From positions 1 through 7,324 of the forward strand of contig USOZ01000087.1 in the NCBI GenBank assembly GCA_900556525.1: a DNA stretch of 7,324 nt. Direction: 5' to 3'. This DNA comes from an uncultured Oscillospiraceae bacterium (lineage in GTDB: Bacteria > Bacillota > Clostridia > Oscillospirales > Ruminococcaceae). Below the pieces are notes generated by a model. It worked only from the letters and a program-made list of their open reading frames with translations, made no database searches and was not told where the DNA came from. A program made the position numbers and the translations under genes. Positions within the stretch are counted from its first letter, which is position 1. Each line of letters starts with the position of its first letter. Positions 1 to 5,952 of the stretch are shown here, one piece after another.

Positions 1-208
1 CTTCATTGCGCGCATCGTTGAGTATCGCCTTTCTGTCGTTTACAAGGTCGCGCGCCTGCTTTATCTCCTTGGGCATATTCAGCCGCACCTCGTCGATAAG
101 TTCACGCATTTTGTCAACTTCGATCAGCGATTTCTTGTTGGAAAAAGGCACGTTCACCGCCTTATCCAGCATATCGTCCATCATTTCAAGAATTTCATCA
201 ATACTCAT
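1..208 (-). CDS. Short acidic, helical protein of unknown function (ATP synthase b-subunit-like), 3' end outside window
   Basis: Only the first 69 residues are visible; the gene continues past the left edge. It starts MSIDEILEMMDDMLDKA and then reads as charged, heptad-like helix rich in Glu, Asp, Lys and Arg (for example MRELIDEVRLNMPKEIKQ), with no signal peptide or membrane segment. Clostridial genomes often carry, just after coaD, a small coiled-coil protein annotated loosely as an ATPase or ATP synthase subunit b/H-like protein; position and composition fit that, but no catalytic motif is visible and I assign no function. The ATG at 206-208 is supported by AGGAAG at 216-221, seven bases upstream and lying inside the end of coaD. 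The two genes are separated by 4 bp, so it is the fourth gene of the uvrC-rsmD-coaD transcript and probably translationally coupled to coaD. Confidence 0.72.
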   Translation of the reverse strand, partial: MSIDEILEMMDDMLDKAVNVPFSNKKSLIEVDKMRELIDEVRLNMPKEIKQARDLVNDRKAILNDARNE

Positions 209-212
209 ATAC

Positions 213-722
213 TTACTTCCTTTCTTCATCAAATCTTTCGTTTATGTCGCCGACGATAGCCGCCGGAACAAATGCGCTTATGTCCCCGCCCAGCGATGCG
301 ATCTGCTTCACCATGCTCGACGAAAGGTATGTGCTCTGGCTGTCCGCGCAGAGAAAAACCGTTTCAGCACGCTCGCAGAGATGCTTGTTGATGTGCGCCA
401 TCTGAAATTCGTATTCAAAATCAGACATCGCGCGAAGTCCCTTTACGATAATATCACATCTGTGTTCGCTGAAATAATCGACCAGAAGCCCGTCGAAGCT
501 GTCGATTTCGACATTCGGAATGTCATAACAGACCTTGTGCAGCATTTTCACACGTTCCTCGGGCGTAAAGCAGGCGTTTTTCGCGCCGTTGAACGACACG
601 AGAACGACCAGCTTATCAAAAAGGTTCGCCGCTCGCCGGATTATCTCGAGATGACCATTTGTAACAGGGTCAAAGCTTCCGGGATAAACCGCCTTGCGCA
701 TTCTCTCGGCATTACTCCCCAT
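213..722 (-). CDS. coaD: Phosphopantetheine adenylyltransferase (PPAT)
   Basis: CoaD transfers AMP from ATP to 4'-phosphopantetheine, giving dephospho-CoA, the penultimate step of coenzyme A synthesis in the cytosol. The sequence shows the nucleotidyltransferase signature YPGSFDPVTNGHLEIIRR, including the T-x-G-H motif, followed by FTPEERVKML, the DIIVKGLRAMSDFEYEFQMA block that binds pantetheine, and the C-terminal STYLSSSMVKQIASLGGD motif (the family's ISSS-x-VKE signature) ending in FVP. Length is about normal. The start is uncertain: ATGs lie at 728, 722 and 701. The site GGAGG at 732-736 is 9 bases from the ATG at 722 but only 3 from 728, so I prefer 722 (169 aa); most family members align best from the ATG at 701 (MRKAVYPGSFDP). 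With the 722 start it overlaps the 3' end of rsmD by 11 bp. The rsmD-coaD order is common in Firmicutes. Confidence 0.96.
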   Translation of the reverse strand: MGSNAERMRKAVYPGSFDPVTNGHLEIIRRAANLFDKLVVLVSFNGAKNACFTPEERVKMLHKVCYDIPNVEIDSFDGLLVDYFSEHRCDIIVKGLRAMSDFEYEFQMAHINKHLCERAETVFLCADSQSTYLSSSMVKQIASLGGDISAFVPAAIVGDINERFDEERK

Positions 723-1275
723 TTTCATCCGCCTCCCCGTCTTTTCTGTACACGGTCAGCGAGATCTTCCCGTAATTGTACACCTTGCTCACGGAAAATC
801 CGCCCTCGCTTTCGGGCAGCCTGCATTCACGCTCGTGTTCGCAGACGATTATACCGCTGTCGTTCATTCTCTCCGTCAGCGCGGGAAGCGACCTCTGAAT
901 CAGCTTCTTTCCGTATGGCGGATCGAGAAACGCTATGTCGAATTTTGCGGGAGTTGTCCTTAAAAATGCGGAATTTGGCATATTGCTGACCACAGCGTTT
1001 TCTTCAAGCTCCGTGTGCTGTAAATTTTCGCGTACAACTCCTATCGAAGCGGGACTGCTGTCCACAAAATAGGCTTTCGCCGCGCCTCGGCTGAGCGCCT
1101 CGATCCCGAGCTGACCCGAACCCGCGAAAAGGTCGAGCACCACCGCTCCCTCTATGTCGAACTGTACAATGCTGAACATTGCTTCCTTGACTTTATCCGC
1201 CGTAGGACGGACAATATCCCCGCCCTCGAGCGTTTTGAGCCGCCGCCCTCTGGCGGTACCGGTAATAACTCTCAT
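712..1275 (-). CDS. rsmD: 16S rRNA (guanine(966)-N(2))-methyltransferase
   Basis: RsmD uses S-adenosylmethionine to methylate N2 of G966 (E. coli numbering) in 16S rRNA during small-subunit assembly. The 187-aa product has the family's typical length and order of motifs: an N-terminal MRVITGTARGRRL, the RPTADKVKEAMFSI block at residues 23-36, the SAM-binding loop VLDLFAGSGQLGIEALSRGA at 46-65, an acidic Asp at 72 (VDSS) and the catalytic DPPY at 118-121 that marks N-methyltransferases of amino groups. The start ATG (1273-1275) shares one base with the uvrC stop codon (TAATG), and AGGAG at 1284-1288 sits 8 bases upstream within the uvrC coding end, so translation is probably coupled. Its own end contains the coaD ribosome binding site. 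The charged tail GEADENGE is not part of the fold. Confidence 0.96.
   Translation of the reverse strand: MRVITGTARGRRLKTLEGGDIVRPTADKVKEAMFSIVQFDIEGAVVLDLFAGSGQLGIEALSRGAAKAYFVDSSPASIGVVRENLQHTELEENAVVSNMPNSAFLRTTPAKFDIAFLDPPYGKKLIQRSLPALTERMNDSGIIVCEHERECRLPESEGGFSVSKVYNYGKISLTVYRKDGEADENGE
732..736 (-). promoter_or_regulatory. Ribosome binding site deciding the coaD start
   Basis: On the minus strand this reads GGAGG, inside the last codons of rsmD. It is 9 bases before the ATG at 722 (good spacing), 3 bases before the ATG at 728 (too close) and 30 bases before the ATG at 701 (too far). It favours the 722 start and coupling of coaD translation to rsmD. Confidence 0.6.
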
Positions 1276-3098
1276 TAAAAAATCTCCTGAATGTAAAGGT
1301 GCAGATTTTCCGCAGTCTCACGGTTGATTTTCGCCGTTTCCATAAGCTCCTCAACTGTTGCTTCGCGGATACCCTGTTTGGTTTTATATTTTTTGAGCAG
1401 CGCGAGCGCTTTCTTTTCGCCTATGCCCTTGATTTTGGTCAATTCAAGCTCGTACTGCGTTTGTTTGTGCTTTTTCCGCTGATAATCTATCGAATAGCGG
1501 TGAACCTCGTCCTGTATCTCCGTAAGCAGCTTGAACAGGCTCTTGTTCGCGTTTATCTGTATCTCCCCGCCGCCGTCCGAGATCGCACGGGTGCGGTGTT
1601 TATCGTCCTTGACAAGTCCGAAAAGGCTTACGTTTATGCCCATTTCGTCGAGGACCTCGCGCAAGGCGTTGACGTGACCTGCGCCGCCGTCGAGAAGTAT
1701 CAGGTCGGGCAGCTCGGAAAAGCTCTCGTCGCCGTCAATATAGCGCCCGAAGCGCCGCCGTATCACTTCCTGCATACAGCCGTAGTCGTCTATGCCGACG
1801 ACGTCCTTTATGTTGAATCTGCGATAGCCCGCCTTATACGGTCTGCCGTTTTTATAGGTTATCATTCCCGCAACGCGCGTCTGTTCGCCGAGGTTTGAAA
1901 TATCATAGCTTTCTATGAGCGTCGGAGTTTTCGGGAGTCCGAGCAGCTTTGCGAGATCCTGCAAAGCCGTTATCTCGCGGCTCGTTCGACCGACTCTAAG
2001 CGAAAGATATTCGTCCGCATTGCTTTTCGCAAGCGTCGTCAGAACCAATCCCTCTCCGCGCTTCGGAACATTTATCGACACCTTACGCCCCGCCGTCTTT
2101 CGGAAATATTCTTCAAGAAGCGCGTTGTCCTCCGTGTCTCCGTCGAGATATATCTCGCCCGGTATTTCCCGCCCGCTGCTGTAATACTGCAGCAGGAATT
2201 CCCCGCGCATGAGCTGTTCGTTATATTCGTCGCCGATAAAATAATTTTCCTTGTCGATGAGCTTTCCGCTGCGGTACTTCACCACGGCAACGCTCGTCAG
2301 CTTCATATTCTGCGAGACTGCGAACACGTCGCAGCTTATGCTTCGTCCCGATTCGATCGACTGCGCCTTTGCCGCGCGCTTTATCGCCGCGATTCTGTCG
2401 CGAAGCTGCGCAGCCCGTTCAAATTCAAGGTTTTCCGCCGCAGCTTCCATTTCCTTTGTAAGCATTTCGACGCTTTCCTTGCTGCCGTTTTTGAGGTAAT
2501 TCAGCGCCTGCGAGATTATCGCCGCATACTCCTCTTTCGACACTTTTCCCTGACAGACGCCCATGCACCTGCCGATATGACAGTTCAGGCACGGCCTTTC
2601 CTTGAAAAAATCCCTCGGAAATACCTTTTTGCAGGTCGGCAGCTTAAAAATGCGGTTACATTCCTCGATAGTCTGCTTGACCGTGTATCCGCTCGTGAAC
2701 GGACCGATATATGAGGAATTCGGGTCGTCCTTTCGGAAAGAATGTGAAATTCGCGGATAATCCCCGCCCGAAATTCGGATATAGTTGAACCCCTTGTCGT
2801 CCTTTAAAAGTATGTTGTACTTCGGCGAATGGAGTTTTATAAGGCTCGCCTCGAGAACCAGCGCGTCAAGCTCGGTCTCGGTCACGATAAAATCAAAATC
2901 GTATATATTTGAAACGAGCTTATAGGTCTTTGCGTTGTGGGCTTCGACCGCGTGGAAATACGACGTAACGCGATTTTTGAGCAGCTTTGCCTTACCTATA
3001 TAAATAATATTGCCGTTTTTGTCCTTCATCTGGTACACGCCCGGGTGAAGCGGAAGCTTGTTTGATTTTTCGCGAAGATAGTCCAGTCTTTCAAACAT
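1275..3098 (-). CDS. uvrC: Excinuclease ABC subunit C
   Basis: UvrC makes both incisions around bulky DNA lesions handed over by UvrA and UvrB in nucleotide excision repair. The 607-aa product shows all domains in order: GIY-YIG nuclease (PGVYQM around 19-24, YIGKAK 33-38, Arg43, Glu83, Asn95) for the 3' cut; a Cys cluster C156, C170, C178, C182 matching the iron-sulphur ligands of UvrC; a UVR domain (about 214-241) that binds UvrB; an RNase H-like domain (ESYDIS with D399, GIDDYG 435-440, LLDGG with D470, DEVHRYSI with H533) for the 5' cut; and helix-hairpin-helix DNA binding (TKIKGIGEKKALALL, 554-568). The ATG at 3098 is chosen because AGGAAG lies 7 bases upstream and MFERLDYLR is the family's usual beginning. 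A longer frame from a TTG at 3125 would begin almost at the predicted transcription start. First gene of the minus-strand operon. Confidence 0.97.
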   Translation of the reverse strand: MFERLDYLREKSNKLPLHPGVYQMKDKNGNIIYIGKAKLLKNRVTSYFHAVEAHNAKTYKLVSNIYDFDFIVTETELDALVLEASLIKLHSPKYNILLKDDKGFNYIRISGGDYPRISHSFRKDDPNSSYIGPFTSGYTVKQTIEECNRIFKLPTCKKVFPRDFFKERPCLNCHIGRCMGVCQGKVSKEEYAAIISQALNYLKNGSKESVEMLTKEMEAAAENLEFERAAQLRDRIAAIKRAAKAQSIESGRSISCDVFAVSQNMKLTSVAVVKYRSGKLIDKENYFIGDEYNEQLMRGEFLLQYYSSGREIPGEIYLDGDTEDNALLEEYFRKTAGRKVSINVPKRGEGLVLTTLAKSNADEYLSLRVGRTSREITALQDLAKLLGLPKTPTLIESYDISNLGEQTRVAGMITYKNGRPYKAGYRRFNIKDVVGIDDYGCMQEVIRRRFGRYIDGDESFSELPDLILLDGGAGHVNALREVLDEMGINVSLFGLVKDDKHRTRAISDGGGEIQINANKSLFKLLTEIQDEVHRYSIDYQRKKHKQTQYELELTKIKGIGEKKALALLKKYKTKQGIREATVEELMETAKINRETAENLHLYIQEIF

Positions 3099-3105
3099 TC
3101 CGACA

Positions 3106-3111
3106 CTTCCT
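3106..3111 (-). promoter_or_regulatory. Ribosome binding site deciding the uvrC start
   Basis: On the minus strand this is AGGAAG, separated by 7 bases from the ATG at 3098. It lies within the extra nine codons that a TTG start at 3125 would add, which argues against that longer form. Confidence 0.7.
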
Positions 3112-3138
3112 TCCGAACTGCACAAAGATACATATTAC

Positions 3139-3167
3139 AATATAACACAAAAGCGCTGTATTGTCAA
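3139..3167 (-). promoter_or_regulatory. Sigma-A promoter of uvrC-rsmD-coaD
   Basis: Reading leftward, there is a perfect -35 hexamer TTGACA (3162-3167), a 17-bp spacer and a -10 hexamer TATATT (3139-3144). Transcription should start near 3131-3133, leaving a short leader of roughly 34 nt before the uvrC ATG. No operator-like palindrome is evident, and I do not recognise a LexA/DinR box overlapping it, so uvrC may be expressed constitutively here. Confidence 0.85.
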
Positions 3168-3226
3168 GGCGCAGCCATTTAATTGTACGGCAAGCAAATC
3201 TTCTTGTCATTTTTTACAAAAAACAC

Positions 3227-3255
3227 TTGCAAAACCCGAAAAAATGTTGTATAAT
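3227..3255 (+). promoter_or_regulatory. Sigma-A promoter of the YesL-like gene and downstream operon
   Basis: The -35 hexamer TTGCAA (3227-3232), a 17-bp spacer and a perfect -10 TATAAT (3250-3255) point rightward. Transcription should start near 3262, giving a leader of about 110 nt before the ATG at 3376. It is divergent from the uvrC promoter; the two -35 boxes are about 60 bp apart, so the two polymerases need not clash. Confidence 0.85.
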
Positions 3256-3260
3256 AAATA

Positions 3261-3375
3261 GGGTATTATCGTGCTGTGGACAGGAAATGCCCGCAGATAC
3301 ACGGCGCAGGCTGCTTTTGTTGATATTTACAAGGAGCGCGGCGAAGAAACCCCGGCTTAAGAAAGGTTACAAACT
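3261..3375 (+). promoter_or_regulatory. Structured 5' leader of the YesL-like gene, function unknown
   Basis: This untranslated leader of about 110 nt can form two hairpins by eye. The first pairs GGGTATT (3261-3267) with AATGCCC (3286-3292), one pair being G-U. The second pairs 3310-3320 with 3329-3339, using TTTTGT/ACAAGG plus GC pairs with two bulges around an 8-base loop; it buries an SD-like AAGGAG at 3331-3336 that has no start codon near it. The gene's own site, AAAGG at 3362-3366, is 9 bases before the ATG and is outside both hairpins. There is no run of T after either hairpin, so it is not an obvious attenuator, and I do not recognise any named riboswitch or ribosomal-protein leader. 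Confidence 0.35.
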
Positions 3376-4230
3376 ATGGCATTATTCAAAAATAAAATGA
3401 CGAGCAGCGGCGTTCAGAAAGGCGCTCCGAAAAAGAAACTGTTCTTCCGTTTCTGGGAAGTTTTCGGGGATAAGTTCTGGAAATTCTTTCAGCTCAACCT
3501 CATTTTCACCCTGTTCAGTCTTCCTATCGTTACATTCGGTCCCGCAGTCGCGGCAATGACGCAGGTCATGCGCAAATTCTCTATCGGCGAACCGATTTTC
3601 GTTTTCGACGAATTCAAGTCCGCGTTCAAGAAGAATTTCAAACAGTCGTTCATCGTCGGCATAATCGACATAGGGCTTATCGGAATTTTCCTGTACAACC
3701 TCATGTTCTATTCGGCGGCGGTAAACGAGGGCTTCGGCACACAAAATCAAGTTCTCCTCGCAATTTCGCTCGCAATAGGCATTATGATCTATATGATGCA
3801 CTTTTATATATACCCGCAGATCGTTGCGCTTAACCTGCGCCTACCGCAGATAATCAAAAATTCGTTCATTCTGATGATAGCGGGACTTAAAAACAGCCTT
3901 GCGGCGCTTTTTTCCACGGCGTTCCTATTCCTGCTCATGTATATAGGTCTGCCGTATTCGGTAGTGCTTATCCCGCTCGTTCCTGCGGCGTGGATATGCT
4001 TTATCGCTACGTTCTGCGCATATCCCGTTATAAGAAAGTTCATCATCGACCCCTATTATGAAGCAAAGGGAGAAGTGAACCCCGAATATACCCGCTATGA
4101 AACGACCGAGGAAGAAACTCTCTTCACCGACCGCGGCGGATTTGAAGAACCGACAGAAATAAACCCGAAGAAAAGTACACCCGGAACAAAGGCGGACAAA
4201 GTAAAGATAAAGGGGAAAGTTATCCGCTGA
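3376..4230 (+). CDS. YesL/DUF624 family integral membrane protein
   Basis: The 284-aa product begins with a basic stretch (about residues 1-35), then has about five hydrophobic segments at roughly 38-62, 92-116, 126-150, 163-191 and 193-218, and ends in a charged, soluble tail of about 60 residues rich in Glu, Thr and Lys. The block LPIVTFGPAVAAMTQVMRKF (49-68) followed by FDEFKSAFKKNFKQSF (77-92) is the recognisable signature of the YesL (DUF624) family. Family members often sit next to carbohydrate ABC transporters in Bacillus and Clostridia, but their molecular function is not established. Here no transporter gene is in view; it is instead the first gene of a mixed housekeeping run. The cytoplasmic-looking tail beyond residue 222 is longer than the membrane core needs. 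A site AAAGG lies 9 bases before the ATG. Confidence 0.85.
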   Translation: MALFKNKMTSSGVQKGAPKKKLFFRFWEVFGDKFWKFFQLNLIFTLFSLPIVTFGPAVAAMTQVMRKFSIGEPIFVFDEFKSAFKKNFKQSFIVGIIDIGLIGIFLYNLMFYSAAVNEGFGTQNQVLLAISLAIGIMIYMMHFYIYPQIVALNLRLPQIIKNSFILMIAGLKNSLAALFSTAFLFLLMYIGLPYSVVLIPLVPAAWICFIATFCAYPVIRKFIIDPYYEAKGEVNPEYTRYETTEEETLFTDRGGFEEPTEINPKKSTPGTKADKVKIKGKVIR

Positions 4231-4254
4231 GCTGCAGTTATTCCAAAAATGAAA

Positions 4255-4260
4255 GAGAGG
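4255..4260 (+). promoter_or_regulatory. Ribosome binding site deciding the PHP protein start
   Basis: GAGAGG sits 6 bases before the ATG at 4267. An upstream in-frame ATG at 4249 has no such site and would place this one inside the coding region, so 4267 is the better start. Confidence 0.7.
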
Positions 4261-4266
4261 TCTACC

Positions 4267-5112
4267 ATGAGAGCTGATTTACACTGCCACACCACACTGT
4301 CCGACGGGTCGCTCGGAATCGAAGAGGTTATCGCTCAGGCGAAGCGCAACAATATCGACTGCCTTGCGATAACCGACCACGACAACCTTGCGTCAGTTTC
4401 GCGCGCCGTTGTTCTCGGACAGCGCTACGGAATCCGCGTGCTGCCCGCCGTCGAGATCTCCGCCGTTGACAGCGAACGCGGCAGAAAAGTGCATATACTC
4501 TGTTATATGCCAAAAAAACCCGATCGGCTTGAGGGACTTTGCCTGCGCACCTGCGAAGCGCGAAAGCAGCGCGGAAAGCAGATGGCGCTGAAAGTTATCG
4601 GACAATATCCGATAGCGCTCGAAAATATAATGCGCTATGCCGCAGGCGGAAAAGCTATCTATAAGTGCCATATAATGCACGCGCTGATGGACTACGGCTA
4701 TACGACCGAGCTTTACGGAAAGGTTTACGACGAGCTGTTCAACGCAAGCACGGGGCTTTGCGCCGAAGAAGTCCGCTCGGAAACGGAAAATATTCCCGAC
4801 GTAAAATTCGCGCTGAATTTGATCCACTCGGCGGGCGGGACCGCCGTAATCGCCCACCCGAAAGTATACAACAGCTTCGAGCTTATCGAGGAACTTGCGG
4901 CGGCGGAAAAAATCGACGGAATAGAAGTATACCACGAAAGCGCCGACGAAGCGCTCGAAAAACAGCTTGAAGAAGTTGCCGAAAAATACGGTATTCTCCC
5001 GACGGGCGGCTCTGATTTTCATGGCTTCTATAACCACTATGCAATCTCTCTCGGATATAAATTCACCCCCGAAGCGTCGGTCCGGAAAATTTTGGAGAGA
5101 AGCGAAAGCTGA
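4267..5112 (+). CDS. PHP-domain metal-dependent phosphoesterase (TrpH/YciV, RNase AM-like)
   Basis: The 281-aa product is a PHP-domain hydrolase with the metal-binding motifs in order: DLHCHTTLSDG (4-14, with H6 and H8), ITDHDN (35-40), PAVEISA (60-66, with E63), the H76 of KVHIL, IAHPK (195-199, H197) and GGSDFHG (247-253, D250 and H252). Layout and length match the TrpH/YciV group rather than the PHP domains of DNA polymerase III or histidinol phosphatase. In E. coli YciV (RNase AM) removes nucleotides 5' to 3' from short RNA and rRNA ends, and relatives hydrolyse 3',5'-nucleotide bisphosphates; which applies here cannot be told from sequence. Between the E63 and HPK motifs lies the usual helical insertion (about 85-175). 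It begins 36 bp after the YesL-like gene with no terminator between, so co-transcription is likely. All catalytic motifs seem intact. Confidence 0.88.
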   Translation: MRADLHCHTTLSDGSLGIEEVIAQAKRNNIDCLAITDHDNLASVSRAVVLGQRYGIRVLPAVEISAVDSERGRKVHILCYMPKKPDRLEGLCLRTCEARKQRGKQMALKVIGQYPIALENIMRYAAGGKAIYKCHIMHALMDYGYTTELYGKVYDELFNASTGLCAEEVRSETENIPDVKFALNLIHSAGGTAVIAHPKVYNSFELIEELAAAEKIDGIEVYHESADEALEKQLEEVAEKYGILPTGGSDFHGFYNHYAISLGYKFTPEASVRKILERSES

Positions 5113-5170
5113 AAAAAAGTGCGCGAAAAGCACATAATACATATTACAAAAAAGAAAGGAATTCAAAAAA

Positions 5171-5416
5171 ATGACCTACGAATACACTCCCCGCGGCGTA
5201 TGCTCGCGCAAAATGATCTTAACCGTTGAAAACGGAATCCTTACCGACCTTGAGGTTATCGGCGGCTGCAACGGAAACTTACAGGGTATAAGCGCCCTCG
5301 TAAAGGGAATGCCCATTGACGAGGTGATAAAAAGGCTCGACGGAATCCGTTGCGGAATGCGCGGAACGTCATGTCCCGACCAGCTCGCACAGGCGTTAAA
5401 GGAAATCGAAAAGTAA
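5171..5416 (+). CDS. TSCPD domain-containing protein (TIGR03905 family)
   Basis: This 81-residue cytosolic protein is a complete stand-alone TSCPD domain. It has four cysteines in the expected places: C11 in GVCSR, C33 in the GGCNGN motif, C61 in IRCGMRG and C68 in the namesake TSCPD (66-70). The pattern suggests a bound metal or redox-active thiols. The same domain is found at the C-terminus of class II (adenosylcobalamin-dependent) ribonucleotide reductases; the free-standing family is widespread in Clostridia and has no established role. An AAAGGA site about 10 bases upstream supports the ATG at 5171. The 58-bp gap from the PHP gene is AT-rich and holds no convincing promoter. Its stop overlaps the Nudix start by one base (TAATG), tying the two products together at the translational level. 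Confidence 0.88.
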   Translation: MTYEYTPRGVCSRKMILTVENGILTDLEVIGGCNGNLQGISALVKGMPIDEVIKRLDGIRCGMRGTSCPDQLAQALKEIEK

Positions 5417-5952
5417 TGGAATACTGGGACGTTCTTGACAAAACCGGGAAGCCGCTCGGCTATACGCACTTGCGCGGAAAGCCCATGCGGCGCGGCGAAC
5501 GCCATCTCGTTACCGATATTATCGTTACAAGCGGACGCGGAAGGCTGCTGCTTATGTACCGCCACCCCGACAAGCCCTACGGCGACTGCTGGGAGATAAC
5601 GGGCGGAAGCGTACTTGCGGGAGAAACCAGCCTTGAGGCAGCTCAGCGCGAGCTTTCTGAGGAAACCGGAATAACCGTACCTATGGAAGCGCTCGAATTC
5701 GTTCAGCGCACCGTCGGAACAGGTCACGCGATATACGACGCATACCATACGGTCAGCGATACGCCCGTTGAAAAAATCGTTTTTCAGGACGGCGAAACTA
5801 CGGACGCCTGTTGGGTGAACGCCGAGGAATACCTTGCTCTTTGCTGCGAAGGAAGGGTCTGCGATCCCTGCCGCGCGCGTTATCAGGAGTACATTCTTGC
5901 GCTGCTCGGAAAAGAAGAAAAGGAAGAAAAAAATGAAGATATTTGCTGTTGA
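5416..5952 (+). CDS. Nudix hydrolase (YfcD/IPP-isomerase-like subgroup)
   Basis: The 178-aa product carries a perfect Nudix box: G64, five residues, E70, seven residues, then REL-S-EETGI at 78-86, which binds Mg2+ and cleaves a nucleoside diphosphate linked to another moiety. The N-terminus MEYWDVLDKTGKPLG followed by a THLRGKPMRRGERHLV block (17-32) is typical of the subgroup related to YfcD and isopentenyl-diphosphate isomerase; the substrate is unknown. The start at 5416 shares a base with the TSCPD stop codon; the frame is open further upstream to an ATG at 5350, but that part is antiparallel to nothing and simply overlaps the TSCPD gene. The C-terminal part is unusually Cys-rich (C132, C143, C144, C149, C152). 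The Lys/Glu-rich tail and final CysCys are encoded over the ruvX ribosome binding site and first codons (20-bp overlap), so they may not be functional. Confidence 0.9.
   Translation: MEYWDVLDKTGKPLGYTHLRGKPMRRGERHLVTDIIVTSGRGRLLLMYRHPDKPYGDCWEITGGSVLAGETSLEAAQRELSEETGITVPMEALEFVQRTVGTGHAIYDAYHTVSDTPVEKIVFQDGETTDACWVNAEEYLALCCEGRVCDPCRARYQEYILALLGKEEKEEKNEDICC
5921..5926 (+). promoter_or_regulatory. Ribosome binding site deciding the ruvX start
   Basis: AGGAAG lies 6 bases before the ATG at 5933, within the Lys/Glu codons that end the Nudix gene. The frame is open 99 bases further upstream to an ATG at 5834, but that would add a basic stretch foreign to the family. Confidence 0.75.

Noticed and set aside
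6..989. Long open frame on the plus strand opposite coaD and rsmD (327 codons)
   Set aside because: It lies antisense to two well-supported genes, has low-complexity Ser/Ile/Arg-rich sequence and no recognisable motif; it is a by-product of their codon usage.
1299..1898. 199-codon open frame on the plus strand opposite the uvrC 3' half
   Set aside because: Antisense to conserved UvrC domains; no ribosome binding site or motif seen.
3271..3400. Short frames in the YesL leader: GTG 3271-3360 (29 aa) and ATG 3287-3400 (37 aa)
   Set aside because: Neither has a well-spaced ribosome binding site; the first would begin only about 9 nt after the predicted transcript start and the second runs out of frame into the YesL-like gene. 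Kept only as a remark in the leader finding.
5119..5133. Hairpin GTGC/GCAC with, on the minus strand, a following run of seven T, like a leftward terminator
   Set aside because: The stem is only 4 bp with a 7-base loop and there is no minus-strand gene nearby to terminate.
3128..5149. Exact 13-base repeat ATACATATTACAA at 3128-3140 and 5137-5149, both in AT-rich intergenic DNA
   Set aside because: About one such 13-base match is expected by chance in a window of this size, more so in AT-rich DNA; no further copies or symmetry were noticed.
4393..5166. 257-codon open frame on the minus strand opposite the PHP gene
   Set aside because: Arg/Phe-rich composition without domains, antisense to an intact PHP protein with all metal motifs.
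5113..5170. Possible promoter before the TSCPD gene (CATAAT/ATACAT-like -10 words)
   Set aside because: No acceptable -35 hexamer lies at 16-18 bp, so the AT-rich stretch is better seen as a spacer inside the operon.
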